A DNA stretch of 32,359 nucleotides from an uncultured Cellvibrionales bacterium (GCA_937864065.1 CALMIC010000208.1:1-32359), one strand, 5' to 3'; positions 1-8,618 are shown, counted from the first letter of the stretch. Numbers and translations are program-made. Notes: generated by a model from the sequence alone, not told the origin.

Positions 1-919
1 AGCGCAAGCTGGCCGGTTCACTGTACAGCCGCGCCAGGATGCCCTGCGCCGCCAGTTCGCGGTGCAGTAGGGCCGCCTGCGGTGTCAGCACCCACTGGAA
101 CAGCGCGCACCCGCCAGTGGGTGGCAGGCCGTGCAGTGTGAGCAGCCGGGCGAGGCGGGCAGACTGCTGCGGCAGCAGGCTGCGCTGCTGCTGTTGCCAG
201 GCGCTGTCGGCCAGTGCGCGCATCGCGGCAAGCCGCGACGGGTGGCTCACCGGCCATGGCCCCAGCCGTTCGCGTAGGGCATCCAGTAGCACTGCCTGCG
301 CGAAGACAAAACCGACCCGCGCACCGGCCAGGCCAAAGAACTTGCCGAGCGAGCGCAACACGACGAGCCCCGGCATGCCGGCGTGGGACACAAGGCTGTG
401 GGACGGATCGGTATCGATGAACGCTTCATCCACCACCAGCCAGCCGTTTTTTTGCTGCAGCATGCTGTGCCAGTGCAGCAGTGTGTCGGCAGGAAACGTC
501 GCGCCGGTGGGGTTGTTGGGATTCGCAAGCACCAGGACATCGAGTGTGCCGAGCCCTGCGTCGATGGCATCCGGCGTGAGGGGAAGCACCGTGTGGCCCG
601 CTTGCTGCCAGGCGTGCGGGTGTTCGTTGTAGGTGGGCTGCAAGACGCCCACGCGCAGGCCCCGGCCGAGCAGGTAAGGCAGCGACTGGATGGCGGCTTG
701 CGAGCCGGCCACTGGCAGCAGCAGGCGGTTGCCGTAATAAGTTGCTGCAACAGATGCGAGCTCGTCATCGTCTTCCGGCAGCCGTTGCCAGGCACTGGCC
801 GGTATGTCGCCGACGGGGTAAGTGACAGGGTTGATGGCCGCCGACAGGTCGAGCCAGTCAGCCAGCGGGATGTTGTGTTCCTGCGCAGCCGCGCGCAGCC
901 GTCCGCCGTGTTCAAGCAT
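1..919 (-). CDS. cobD: Threonine-phosphate decarboxylase CobD (CobC), 3' end cut by window edge
   Basis: PLP-dependent fold-type I aminotransferase-like enzyme that decarboxylates L-threonine O-3-phosphate to (R)-1-amino-2-propanol phosphate, the linker of the cobalamin nucleotide loop. About 305 codons are visible from the ATG at 917-919, open to the left edge. The N-terminus MLEHGGRL is typical of the family. NPNNPTG lies near residue 132, VVDEAF near 161, and SLGKFFGLAGARVGF near 189, with the presumed PLP lysine at about 192. The ATG overlaps the cbiB stop by 8 bp, so it is translationally coupled and is the last operon gene seen here. Family enzymes are about 330-360 residues, so only a short C-terminal piece is missing. 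Another long reading frame on this strand (247-915) is a shadow. CobD in the Salmonella scheme equals CobC in the Pseudomonas scheme. Confidence 0.93.
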   Translation of the reverse strand, partial: MLEHGGRLRAAAQEHNIPLADWLDLSAAINPVTYPVGDIPASAWQRLPEDDDELASVAATYYGNRLLLPVAGSQAAIQSLPYLLGRGLRVGVLQPTYNEHPHAWQQAGHTVLPLTPDAIDAGLGTLDVLVLANPNNPTGATFPADTLLHWHSMLQQKNGWLVVDEAFIDTDPSHSLVSHAGMPGLVVLRSLGKFFGLAGARVGFVFAQAVLLDALRERLGPWPVSHPSRLAAMRALADSAWQQQQRSLLPQQSARLARLLTLHGLPPTGGCALFQWVLTPQAALLHRELAAQGILARLYSEPASLR

Positions 920-1838
920 GGAAAAACAGCGCCACTGCTAAGTAAACAAAAACCCAGAGCCAGGCGCCGTGCCGCACCAGTTGCAAGGCGCGTTCGATGT
1001 CGGTGGCGCGAGGCGGGTCACCTTCGCCGATGACGATTTTTTCCTGCCATACACCGTGATAAGACGCGCCACCGCCGAGGGTGAGTTGCAGGCTGCCCGC
1101 GCCGGCGCACATCACCGGGCCGCCGTTGGGGCTCGTGCAATGCCGCGCTTGCGTCTGCCAGCAGTGCAGCGCGCGCCGCGTATTGCCGAGCAGCGCAAAG
1201 GTCAATGCGGTGAGGCGAGCGGGAATCCAGTTCAGTGCATCATCCAGCCGTGCCGCAAAACGGCCGAAGTGCAGATAGCGTTCGTTTTTGTAACCCCACA
1301 TCGCGTCGAGTGTGTTGGCGGCGCGCAACAGCGCGGCGCCCGGTGCACCGAGCACAAAAAACCAGAACAGTGTCGCGAACACCGCGTCATTGCCGTTTTC
1401 CAGTACGGATTCGATAGTGGCGCGGGTTATTTGCATTTCATCCATTTTTTCCGTGTCGCGGCTGACAATCATCGCGACATGTTTTCTTGCGGTTTCAATG
1501 TCGCCGCCCAGCAGTGGTGCGGCTACCGCGCGTGCATGATCGTGCAGGCTTTGCATACCCAGACAGAAGTACAACAGAACGATGGACAAGAGTGTGCCGA
1601 TTACCGGCAGCGAGGTGAGGCACCATGCGGCCAGCGTCACCGGCAACAGCAGTGTGGTGACGGCGATAAAGCCGCGCCACTGGCGTTTGACGAATGACAG
1701 TGAGGTGTCGCCGTAAAGCCATTGTTCAATGGCGGTGGCGCAACGGCCGAACAGGGCGAGTGGGTGCGCCCGCTGCGGCTCGCCGAGCAGCCGGTCCAGC
1801 AGCAGGGCCAGCAGCGGAGTGAAAGCGTTCAACACCAT
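912..1838 (-). CDS. cbiB: Adenosylcobinamide-phosphate synthase CbiB (CobD in Pseudomonas naming)
   Basis: Integral membrane enzyme that joins aminopropanol phosphate, or aminopropanol, to adenosylcobyric acid to give adenosylcobinamide phosphate. The 308-residue length fits the family. The N-terminus has the family signature [19 protein letters not shown] (D and GEP-HP), followed by hydrophobic membrane segments near residues 50-90 and 155-175. The motif SRDTEKMDE near residue 130 and the C-terminal GGGASYHG are also typical. The start overlaps the cobA stop by 10 bp and the stop overlaps the next gene by 8 bp. It lies directly before the threonine-phosphate decarboxylase that makes its substrate, which supports the call. 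Confidence 0.95.
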   Translation of the reverse strand: MVLNAFTPLLALLLDRLLGEPQRAHPLALFGRCATAIEQWLYGDTSLSFVKRQWRGFIAVTTLLLPVTLAAWCLTSLPVIGTLLSIVLLYFCLGMQSLHDHARAVAAPLLGGDIETARKHVAMIVSRDTEKMDEMQITRATIESVLENGNDAVFATLFWFFVLGAPGAALLRAANTLDAMWGYKNERYLHFGRFAARLDDALNWIPARLTALTFALLGNTRRALHCWQTQARHCTSPNGGPVMCAGAGSLQLTLGGGASYHGVWQEKIVIGEGDPPRATDIERALQLVRHGAWLWVFVYLAVALFFHA

Positions 1839-2587
1839 TTCAGTTTGTCGTGCAGCGTGACGACGTCACCGATAATGGTCAATGTCGGCGCCGAGACTTT
1901 TTCGCTGGCGACTTTGGCACTGATGGTGGCGAGGGTGGCGATGATCACGCGTTGCTGTGGCGTAGTGCCTTTCTCAACCAGCGCCACCGGTGTATCCGGA
2001 TCGCGGCCGTGCGCCACCAGCTGTTCACAGATCGCCTGCAGGCCGACCAGTCCCATGTAGAACACCAGCGTCTGTGTCGGATCCATCAGTTCGGGCCAGT
2101 GCAGGTTCACGCCGTCGCTTTTCAGGTGACCGGTGATGAAACGCACGGACTGGGCAAAATCGCGGTGCGTCAACGGAATGCCGGCATAAGCGGCACAGCC
2201 GCTCGCCGCCGTGATGCCCGGCACCACTTCGAACGCGATGCAGGCGGCGGCCAGTTGTTCGATTTCCTCGCCGCCGCGGCCGAAGATGAACGGGTCGCCG
2301 CCCTTGAGTCGCAACACGTTGTGGCCGGCGCGCGCTTCATCCAGCAGCAGGCGGTTGATGTCTTCCTGCGGCACGGCGTGGTCGCTGCGCGCCTTGCCGA
2401 CGTAGATGCGGCGAGTGTTGGCGGGAATGAGATCCATGATTGACTGTGACACGAGACGGTCATGAATGACGACATCGCAGGACTGGATCAGTCGCAGTGC
2501 TTTCACGGTCAGCAGCTCGGGGTCGCCGGGGCCGGCACCGACCAGCCAGACTTTGCCGGATGGAGTGGCAGTGGAATACTCGGTCAT
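1829..2587 (-). CDS. cobA: Uroporphyrinogen-III C-methyltransferase (SUMT)
   Basis: SAM-dependent methyltransferase that methylates uroporphyrinogen III at C2 and C7 to precorrin-2, the branch point to sirohaem and cobalamin. The 252-residue single-domain form lacks the CysG dehydrogenase/ferrochelatase half. Motifs are [16 protein letters not shown] near residue 14, [16 protein letters not shown] near 89, [21 protein letters not shown] near 123, and VFYMGL near 175. The start is the ATG at 2585-2587, which forms an ATGA overlap with the upstream ferredoxin gene; a longer in-frame extension to 2695 would bury that gene's end. Precorrin-2 must then be oxidised by a dehydrogenase (SirC/Met8/CysG type) that is not in this window. 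Confidence 0.96.
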   Translation of the reverse strand: MTEYSTATPSGKVWLVGAGPGDPELLTVKALRLIQSCDVVIHDRLVSQSIMDLIPANTRRIYVGKARSDHAVPQEDINRLLLDEARAGHNVLRLKGGDPFIFGRGGEEIEQLAAACIAFEVVPGITAASGCAAYAGIPLTHRDFAQSVRFITGHLKSDGVNLHWPELMDPTQTLVFYMGLVGLQAICEQLVAHGRDPDTPVALVEKGTTPQQRVIIATLATISAKVASEKVSAPTLTIIGDVVTLHDKLKWC

Positions 2588-2940
2588 GCGCAGTTGCCTG
2601 AACGGTGGTAGATGAGATCTTCGACGGGCGCGCCGCCTATCAGGTGTTCGCGAATGATGCGATCCATGTTGGCAGCAGTGACATTGTAGTACCACACCCC
2701 GTCTGGCTGCACGGCTATCAGGGGGCCAGACTTGCAGGTGGCAAAGCAGGAGGTGCGCGTGCGCTTGACGCGCAGGGCTCCCTTATCGATGCCGGCCGCC
2801 TTGAATTTCTCGCCAAGCGAATCAAACAGGCTTTGCGATTCGCCCTGTGTGCAACGCGGGCCGGTACACACGACCAGATGGCGGTTATAGGCACTCATGG
2901 CGGGTTTTTCCATGGCAGTGCTGCTGATGACTTCACTCAT
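2584..2940 (-). CDS. Small [2Fe-2S] thioredoxin-like ferredoxin of the cobalamin operon
   Basis: Predicted 118-residue cytosolic ferredoxin of the thioredoxin-fold [2Fe-2S] type. With the ATG at 2938-2940, four cysteines lie at residues 25, 30, 65 and 69 (CTGPRC and CFATC), followed by [16 protein letters not shown], the usual layout of this family. That start has a purine-rich GAGGCAGG upstream and overlaps the cobJ stop by 8 bp (ATGAGTGA); an in-frame ATG at about 2956-2958 is an alternative. It sits between cobJ and cobA in one overlapping string, so it is probably an electron donor for a corrin-ring step or for cobalt reduction. That role is inference. Bacillus megaterium also has a ferredoxin-like gene (cbiW) beside its cbiH in the cob operon, but orthology has not been tested. 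Confidence 0.85.
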   Translation of the reverse strand: MSEVISSTAMEKPAMSAYNRHLVVCTGPRCTQGESQSLFDSLGEKFKAAGIDKGALRVKRTRTSCFATCKSGPLIAVQPDGVWYYNVTAANMDRIIREHLIGGAPVEDLIYHRSGNCA

Positions 2941-4312
2941 CGCTGCCTGCCTCGTCATCGCTATCGTATTCTGTTGGCATCGCCTGCAGTGCAAGGCGTG
3001 AGCCGAGTGCAGCAGCATCAAACGGTACATCTTCACAGGCGAGAAATGAGCACAGCAAATTACCGTGCGCGTCGACACAGTAGAGTCCGTGAATATGACC
3101 ATCTTTGGCAGCTATCCACAGGCTGTTTGCCCTGGCCCAGTGCAAGTGCAAATGGAATTGCTCGGTGACCAGATTCAGCCACTCGCCCTTGCGGGTGAAT
3201 ACAGGCTGGCTGAACAGTAGTTCGGCAATCGCGCCGCTGTCCTGACGGATGACGGCACGCAGTTTTCCCCAGCTTACGGCGATATCCAGAGCCTGATCGT
3301 GTGAATCGCTGGAAACTTGCACGCTTTGCCATGGGCAGGTTTGCGTGTCATGGCGCAATGCCACGGCGCCGAGCAGATCCCCGATGGGCATATCAAAATG
3401 TTGTGCTCCATCGCGCAGGTTTTTTTGTGGATTGTCGATTAACCACTGGCGGGCAATCGCTTTCCATCCGATCAGGCCCATACTCAGTGAGCGTCCGGAC
3501 TGTTCACCTTCACGCACGGCATCACTGCCGACGGCCGTGGTGTATTTATTGGCGTAGCCGCGAGGTGTCACCATGAGACCTTCGCGAACGAAAGTATTGC
3601 TGTTGCCAATGATAACGGTGGTGAGCATGCCGATATCACACTCAGCCATTTTATCCAGTGTACTCATCTCGATATTCTGGCGGCGGCGATACGCTGATTT
3701 CACCAGGGCGACCGGAGTATCTGGCTTGCGATATTGCAGGAAAATTCGCTGTGCCTCGACGATCTGCTGCGTGCGTCGCCCGCTTTTCGGGTTGTACAGT
3801 GCCACAACAAAATCAGCGCGTGCGGCTGCCTGCAGTCGGCGCATGATGGTCGGCCATGGCGTCAGCAGGTCAGACAGTGAAATGGTGCAGGCGTCGTGTG
3901 TCAGCGGCGCGCCGACCAGTGCGGCGCAGGAGTTGATGGCAGAACTGCCAGGTACTACTTCCACATCTACGCCATCGCCAGGTTTCCAGCCGGTTTCCAG
4001 CAGGACTTCATAGGTGGGGCCAGCCATGCCATACACGCCACTGTCGCCAGACGAGACCAGTGCCACAGTTTTGCCGGCGCGTGCGCGCGCCAGGGCCTCA
4101 TGGCAGCGATCCAGTTCTTCTGTCATGCCTTTGCGGATCACTTCCTTGCCATCCACCAGATCGGCCACCAGTTTGATGTAGGTGGTGTAGCCAATAACGG
4201 TATCGGACTGTGCGATAGCTGCGCGCGCGCGCGACGTCATGTTTTCCTCATTGCCTGGCCCCAGGCCAACGAGAAATATTTTTCCGTTTGAGGCTGCAGC
4301 GGTTTGCGTCAT
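2933..4312 (-). CDS. cobJ: Precorrin-3B C17-methyltransferase CobJ/CbiH with a C-terminal HemS-like domain
   Basis: Ring-contracting methyltransferase that methylates C17 of the factor III/precorrin-3 tetrapyrrole. Residues 10-255 form the catalytic domain: LVGLGPGNEENMT at 14, SSGDSGVYGMAG at 87, VVPGSSAINSCAALVGAPLTHD at 119, ALYNPKSGRR at 171, and VIIGNSNTF at 233. The usual enzyme ends near here, but this protein has 459 residues. Residues 275-445 look like one HemS/HmuS haem-protein repeat: DNPQKNLRDGAQHF at 293, a WGKLRAVIRQDSGAIAEL strand pair at 348, GEWLNLV at 376, QFHLHLHW at 385, SLWIAAKDG at 397, and CVDAHGNLLCSFL at 412. Cysteines at 326, 412, 421 and 426 do not form a clear Fe-S motif. 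The tail is acidic. It starts in an ATGA overlap with the cobE-like gene. Confidence 0.93.
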   Translation of the reverse strand: MTQTAAASNGKIFLVGLGPGNEENMTSRARAAIAQSDTVIGYTTYIKLVADLVDGKEVIRKGMTEELDRCHEALARARAGKTVALVSSGDSGVYGMAGPTYEVLLETGWKPGDGVDVEVVPGSSAINSCAALVGAPLTHDACTISLSDLLTPWPTIMRRLQAAARADFVVALYNPKSGRRTQQIVEAQRIFLQYRKPDTPVALVKSAYRRRQNIEMSTLDKMAECDIGMLTTVIIGNSNTFVREGLMVTPRGYANKYTTAVGSDAVREGEQSGRSLSMGLIGWKAIARQWLIDNPQKNLRDGAQHFDMPIGDLLGAVALRHDTQTCPWQSVQVSSDSHDQALDIAVSWGKLRAVIRQDSGAIAELLFSQPVFTRKGEWLNLVTEQFHLHLHWARANSLWIAAKDGHIHGLYCVDAHGNLLCSFLACEDVPFDAAALGSRLALQAMPTEYDSDDEAGSDE

Positions 4313-4719
4313 GGTGTTGCCCTCGTTATTGACATGCGTGCTATGGATACGGTGGCATTCTTGCCATCGTCACCGAGGTATTTATATTTCTCGACCAGTA
4401 AATCCTGTTGCCCGGTGTTGGCGGCCAGCAATGCGGCCGCCTCGGAAACTGCCGGTGTGCCCATGTATTTGCGCACGGTTTCCGAAGGATTGGGCACGTC
4501 CACTTGCGCCAGTTCAGACGCGCTGAAAAAACGCAGCGGTTTTTGTTGTTGCGCTGCCAGTTGCAGCATCGCTGTTTCATCGCTTTTCTTGTCGATACTG
4601 GCGAATACGGCGATTGCATCGCGGCTGCCACCGATCAGTGCCAGCGCGGAATCCAGTGCCGCTGCCAGCGTCAGCAATGTGGTGTTGCGATCACAACCCA
4701 GGCCGACCGCAAGCTTCAT
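4309..4719 (-). CDS. cobE: CobE / CbiG C-terminal domain protein, stand-alone
   Basis: 136-residue protein matching the C-terminal domain of CbiG (CobE in aerobic-pathway species). Visible markers are AVGLGCDRNT at the N-terminus, FASIDKKSDE in the middle, FFSASEL followed by VPNPSETV, and the hallmark MGTPAVSEAAALLAA. The start is the ATG at 4717-4719, forming ATGA with the cbiG stop. A longer in-frame ORF reaches 4773, but its extra 18 residues are cbiG sequence read in another frame. It directly follows the CbiG N-terminal/central gene, so together they make a split CbiG. CobE's exact chemistry is not well established; a role in binding or passing on corrin intermediates is the usual proposal. 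Confidence 0.88.
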   Translation of the reverse strand: MKLAVGLGCDRNTTLLTLAAALDSALALIGGSRDAIAVFASIDKKSDETAMLQLAAQQQKPLRFFSASELAQVDVPNPSETVRKYMGTPAVSEAAALLAANTGQQDLLVEKYKYLGDDGKNATVSIARMSITRATP

Positions 4720-5477
4720 GGCTGCTCCGCCGGTGGACGATAGACAATCAGCCTTTCTTTCAGTGTTTTCCACAGTTCATCCGTTACTTCTGCATGGGTG
4801 ACCCACAGTACCGATTTGTAGCGTTGCAAATCGACTTCGGAAAAGTGATTGAACAGGTGGATGTTTTCAGGCAGTGGGGTGGGGCGTGTCCACCAGTGGC
4901 GAGCCCCACTCTCCTGGACAAACGCGATCAATTCGCCATTGACCACATCGGCTGATACGCGCGTAACATTGATTTTAGGTGCCTCGAGTTTCCAGCCCAG
5001 GCCGCGACCGAGAATATCCACCGGAATGGTCTTGCCGACATCGGAGGCTGTAGTGAGTACAGGTGTCGCGCCGAGCAGGTCAGCCAGTTGTTCCGCGCAG
5101 GCATTGGCGCCGCCGACATGGCCGGAAAGAACCGGGATCACGAAATCACCAGCGTCATCCACCACCAGTACGCCTGGATCTTCGTCCTTGGATTTCAGAT
5201 AAGGCGCGATCAACCGCACTACAGCACCTAGTGAGACAAAAAAGATCAGTTGGTCGTAGTGGGAAAACAGTGCGGCGATTTCATCTTTCAGCGCACCGCT
5301 GTAAATACGCGTGGTGTTGTCTGGGTTGCCGAGTTCTGCGGCCACTTTTTCCGAGGCGAGTATATGCGCGTTCGGCAGCGCTGGCGACAGCGCGCTGACC
5401 TGCCTTGCGCCGTGTTTGGTGATGGCGATCAATGCGACGCGCAGCGTGTGCAGCGATGGTTCCGTATTTTCAGTCAT
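4716..5477 (-). CDS. cbiG: Cobalt-precorrin-5A hydrolase CbiG, N-terminal and central domains only
   Basis: Opens the ring-A lactone of cobalt-precorrin-5A and releases acetaldehyde in the anaerobic corrin pathway. The 253 residues contain the CbiG N-terminal region (LIAITKHGARQV near 16, FVSLGAVVRLIAPYLKSK near 79) and the central DPGVLVVDDAGDFVIPVLSG block near 100, followed by HVGGANACAEQLA. CbiG in many species continues into a C-terminal domain of about 120 residues; here that domain is the next gene, joined by an ATGA overlap. The presence of cbiG with cbiD and cbiX indicates the early-cobalt route rather than the oxygen-dependent CobG route. Confidence 0.93.
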   Translation of the reverse strand: MTENTEPSLHTLRVALIAITKHGARQVSALSPALPNAHILASEKVAAELGNPDNTTRIYSGALKDEIAALFSHYDQLIFFVSLGAVVRLIAPYLKSKDEDPGVLVVDDAGDFVIPVLSGHVGGANACAEQLADLLGATPVLTTASDVGKTIPVDILGRGLGWKLEAPKINVTRVSADVVNGELIAFVQESGARHWWTRPTPLPENIHLFNHFSEVDLQRYKSVLWVTHAEVTDELWKTLKERLIVYRPPAEQP

Positions 5478-6232
5478 GATGTTTTCTTCTTGCAGCCGCG
5501 TCGTGTTTCGCCGCGCACGCGGGATGGGTTTCGAACCAGCAGCAGTGACAGGTAATTGACTTTCTCGCCGCGCAGGGTCAGCACGTCTTCCACGATGCGC
5601 TCTGCACTGCTTCCGGCCTTTTCGACAAAGCGCGTGTGTGGGATAAGCTGTTTTCGCTCCAGCAGGTCAATCAGTTCATCAAGCAGTGGCTTGACCTTGA
5701 TCAACACCAGGGTGTCGAAATCCACCAGCAGGCGTTCGACAAATTCGACGCCGTAGGCGGCCGGTACAATCGCTACCGTATCGTCGACATCAGCCAGTGG
5801 CTGGCCCAGTTTTGCAGTGGCGGCATTGTAGGCCGGCACACCGGCGATGGTCTCAATCGCCACGCTGTCATCAATCCCGTGCAGTGTGCGAGCCAGATGG
5901 CCGAAGGTGGAATAAGTGGATGCATCGCCTTCGACAAGAAATACCACGTCGCGGCCGCTGTGCAGGGTTTCCAGCACTGTCGTCGCAGCGGCCAACCAGT
6001 ATCTGGCGAGTTTTTCGGCATCGTGCGTCATCGGAAATACCAAGGGCATTCCGTCGTGCGGCACAGCTAGTCCTGCTGCTTGTGCAATCGCCAGTGCATA
6101 GCTGTCGCCACCTTTCCTGCGCACTGGCCAGGTCCACTGCGCGCCGTTGTGCAGGGCGTCCCAGGCTTTGCGGGTAATCAGTTGCGGGTCGCCGGGGCCC
6201 AATGAGGCACCGATGAGTTTTCCTGCGTTCAT
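5474..6232 (-). CDS. cobI: Precorrin-2 / cobalt-factor II C20-methyltransferase CobI/CbiL
   Basis: SAM-dependent class III methyltransferase that adds the C20 methyl to cobalt-factor II. It is 252 residues, the usual size. Motifs are ASLGPGDPQLITRKAWDAL near residue 9, PVRRKGGDSYALAIAQ near 36, FLVEGDASTYSTFGHL near 98, IETIAGVPAYNAATAKLGQPLA near 125, and a VLIKVK strand near 176. The N-terminal glycine loop reads GASLGPGDP, slightly off the commoner GVGxGPGDP. It begins 2 nt after the cbiET stop and ends in an ATGA overlap with cbiG. Whether it prefers the cobalt form cannot be read from the sequence; the cobalt form is inferred from cbiX, cbiD and cbiG in the same operon. Confidence 0.94.
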   Translation of the reverse strand: MNAGKLIGASLGPGDPQLITRKAWDALHNGAQWTWPVRRKGGDSYALAIAQAAGLAVPHDGMPLVFPMTHDAEKLARYWLAAATTVLETLHSGRDVVFLVEGDASTYSTFGHLARTLHGIDDSVAIETIAGVPAYNAATAKLGQPLADVDDTVAIVPAAYGVEFVERLLVDFDTLVLIKVKPLLDELIDLLERKQLIPHTRFVEKAGSSAERIVEDVLTLRGEKVNYLSLLLVRNPSRVRGETRRGCKKKTS

Positions 6233-6234
6233 GG

Positions 6235-7518
6235 CTACTTTCTCTTACTGGCAGTGACTATCCACACCGGGTTTTCGGCGGCGAGACGCTGCATATCGAG
6301 GATCGGTTTGCTGCGTGAGCATTGCAGTTGGGTGATATCCCACTCGGCATCGCTGTTTTTCAAGGCATCCATGGCGGTGGCGACATTTTCAAAGGTGACG
6401 AAGTTCATCACCAGGATGCCGCCGGGTTTCAGGCGCTGTATGGTCAGGGTGATCAACGCTGACAATTCGCCGCCGGAACCGCCGATAAACACGGCATCAG
6501 GATCGGGAAAGTTTTCCAGGCCTTCCGGCGCCTTGGCATGGATCAGCGTGTAGTTGTGCAGTCCGAATGCACGGCGATTGGCGAGTGCGTTGTCGCAGTC
6601 GCCCGCATTTTTTTCCACTGCGTAGACATGGCCTAGCTGGCACAAGCGCGCGGCCTCTACGCCGACTGAGCCGGAACCGGCACCGATATCCCACACCGTA
6701 CTGTCACGGCGTAATTGCATGCGTGCCAGCGATACGGCACGCACTTCTCGCTTGGTGATCAGGCCTTTTTCCGGCTGCCGCTGCTGGAAATCGCTGTCGG
6801 GAAAACCGAAAGTCTTCACTGCCGCGCGCGCGCGGCTTCGCCACAATAACACTGCATTGGGCTCGGCAAAGGTGCGCCCGGCGACATCGGCTACTGACAG
6901 ATCGCTGATGATACATTCCTCATCGCTGCACAGGTTTTCTGCAATCGCAATGTGGAAATCGTCTTGCAAGCCGGCGGCGAGCATCAGGCGGGCGATGCGG
7001 CCTGGCGTGTTATCGGGGCTGGTCAGCACGCCGAGCTTGTCGTGCAGCGCCAGTGCCTGTCGCAACGCATACAAGCCGTGTTTCGGGTCGCACCCTTCTT
7101 GCCATTCGCCGGCATCCTTGGTGTGCACGGAGCAGATTTTCATGTCTTGCCATGGCAGGCCGATGCGCGCGCAGGCGAGCTGGATGGTCGAGACATTCGG
7201 CATGACATCGATGGCATCAATACACAACTGCGCGGCGAGATAGCTGGCTATGCCATGACACAGAGGGTCGCCGGTGGCGAGCACGGCGCAACGACGACCA
7301 TCCTGCTGCGCCTGGCGTATCCATTCCGGTACCAATCCCAGTTTGCCGGTGAGATCGTGCGTCACGCAGCCCTCTTTCAGTGCGGGAGCAAACAGGGCGA
7401 GCGTGCGCGTGCCGCCAACCAGCACATCAGCGCTGGCCAGCGCTTTCATCGCCTGCGGCGTGAGGCCATCACAGCCGTTGTCGAGTACGCCGATTACGGC
7501 GCAGCGGTGCATTATCAT
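6235..7518 (-). CDS. cbiET: CbiE-CbiT fusion (CobL), precorrin-6B C5,C15-methyltransferase/decarboxylase
   Basis: Bifunctional enzyme. The N-terminal CbiE half (residues about 1-210) methylates C5; the C-terminal CbiT half (about 235-427) methylates C15 and decarboxylates the C12 acetate. The CbiE half shows VIGVLDNGCDGLTPQA at 8 and LATGDPLCHGIASYLA near 80. The CbiT half shows a Rossmann SAM loop, WDIGAGSGSVGVEAARL, near 280 and FIGGSGGELSALI near 346. At 427 residues it has the fused CobL length. The start shares an ATGA with the cbiD stop; an in-frame ATG two codons later is an alternative. It precedes cobI by 2 nt. Confidence 0.95.
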   Translation of the reverse strand: MIMHRCAVIGVLDNGCDGLTPQAMKALASADVLVGGTRTLALFAPALKEGCVTHDLTGKLGLVPEWIRQAQQDGRRCAVLATGDPLCHGIASYLAAQLCIDAIDVMPNVSTIQLACARIGLPWQDMKICSVHTKDAGEWQEGCDPKHGLYALRQALALHDKLGVLTSPDNTPGRIARLMLAAGLQDDFHIAIAENLCSDEECIISDLSVADVAGRTFAEPNAVLLWRSRARAAVKTFGFPDSDFQQRQPEKGLITKREVRAVSLARMQLRRDSTVWDIGAGSGSVGVEAARLCQLGHVYAVEKNAGDCDNALANRRAFGLHNYTLIHAKAPEGLENFPDPDAVFIGGSGGELSALITLTIQRLKPGGILVMNFVTFENVATAMDALKNSDAEWDITQLQCSRSKPILDMQRLAAENPVWIVTASKRK

Positions 7519-8618
7519 GAGGAAGTTGCCTCGGCAATCTTGTTGCCGTCGAAATCGCAGACCAGCACAGTCAGCGTGAATTTTTCCGGATAGCGTGAAG
7601 TGAGTGTCTGTACCACGCGTTGTGCCAGGGCGTGATGAAAGGCATCGGACAGACCGAGCGCAGTCATCTGTTCGCCGGCAAAGCGTGCGGTTTCGTTGGC
7701 GCGAATCGCGGTGCAGATTTCGCCAGGTGCGCCGAGGCTGGCGGCGATATCAGCCAGCAGGCCAGTGTCGACTTCCGCACGGCCCGCATGGGTAATGGTT
7801 TCGCCTTGCGCCATCTTGGTGAGTTTGCCCACCATGCCGCCAATCACCACGTGCTTTATCCTGCATTTGACTGCGGCGTCGAGTGCGTAACGCAGGAAGT
7901 CTCCCATTTGCACAAAGCAGGCTTCGTGCAGTTCAGGCAGTTCCGCCATGGTGAATTTTTCCGTGCGGCCGCCGGTGGTCAGCACGACTGTGTCGTTACC
8001 TTGTTTGGCAGCCACCTGCACGCCCTGCACGACACTGGCACGGAAGGCGCTGGTGGAATAGGGCTTGACGATACCGGTAGTGCCGAGTATTGAAATGCCG
8101 CCGAGAATGCCGAGGCGCGCATTGAGCGTTTTCTTTGCCATGTCCTGGCCGCCAGGCACGGAAATTGTGACCGACAGGCCATGTTCCTCCAGCAAGGCGT
8201 GGCCGGCTTCACGCACATTTGTTTCAATATTCTTGCGCGGAACAGGATTGATGGCCGGGCCGCCAACATCCAGTCCCAAGCCTGGCATGGTGACGGTGCC
8301 CACGCCATCGCCGCCGTGCAATGCCACGCAACCGGCCTGGTTTGGCAATACGCATACCGTGGCTGTGAGGTGTGCGCCGTGCGTTACATCCGGGTCATCA
8401 CCGGCATCCTTGATCACAACGGCCGTGGCGGCATCTGCACTGCACTGACTGTGAGCGACAGCAAACAACACGCGCTGGCCGTTGGGCAACAGTGCTTCTA
8501 CTTGATGGGGCACTTCACCGTGAACCAATCCCTGCACGGCTGCGCTGGCAGCCGCTGCCGCACAGGCACCGGTGGTAAAACCGGTGCGCAGACGCTTTTT
8601 GGCAGGAATTTTCTCCAT
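7515..8618 (-). CDS. cbiD: Cobalt-precorrin-5B C1-methyltransferase CbiD
   Basis: Methylates C1 of cobalt-precorrin-5B in the oxygen-independent pathway; aerobic species use CobF instead, so this gene helps define the route. The 367-residue length fits the family. The N-terminal signature RLRTGFTTGACAAAAASAA is clear, as are GGDGVGTVTMPGLGLDVGGPAINPVPR near residue 100, GTTGIVKPYSTSAFRAS near 180, and GGMVGKLTKMAQG near 259. It shares a TAATG junction (1 bp) with cbiC upstream and an ATGA with cbiET downstream. Confidence 0.96.
   Translation of the reverse strand: MEKIPAKKRLRTGFTTGACAAAAASAAVQGLVHGEVPHQVEALLPNGQRVLFAVAHSQCSADAATAVVIKDAGDDPDVTHGAHLTATVCVLPNQAGCVALHGGDGVGTVTMPGLGLDVGGPAINPVPRKNIETNVREAGHALLEEHGLSVTISVPGGQDMAKKTLNARLGILGGISILGTTGIVKPYSTSAFRASVVQGVQVAAKQGNDTVVLTTGGRTEKFTMAELPELHEACFVQMGDFLRYALDAAVKCRIKHVVIGGMVGKLTKMAQGETITHAGRAEVDTGLLADIAASLGAPGEICTAIRANETARFAGEQMTALGLSDAFHHALAQRVVQTLTSRYPEKFTLTVLVCDFDGNKIAEATSS

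Noticed and set aside
247-915. 222-codon minus-strand reading frame at the left end
   Set aside because: It is out of frame with the real threonine-phosphate decarboxylase gene, whose frame from 919 stays open to the window edge and carries all the family motifs.
2941-3102. N-terminal extension of the ferredoxin gene to 3102
   Set aside because: The extra 54 codons overlap cobJ in another frame, and the ATG at 2940 has a better ribosome site and the usual family N-terminus.
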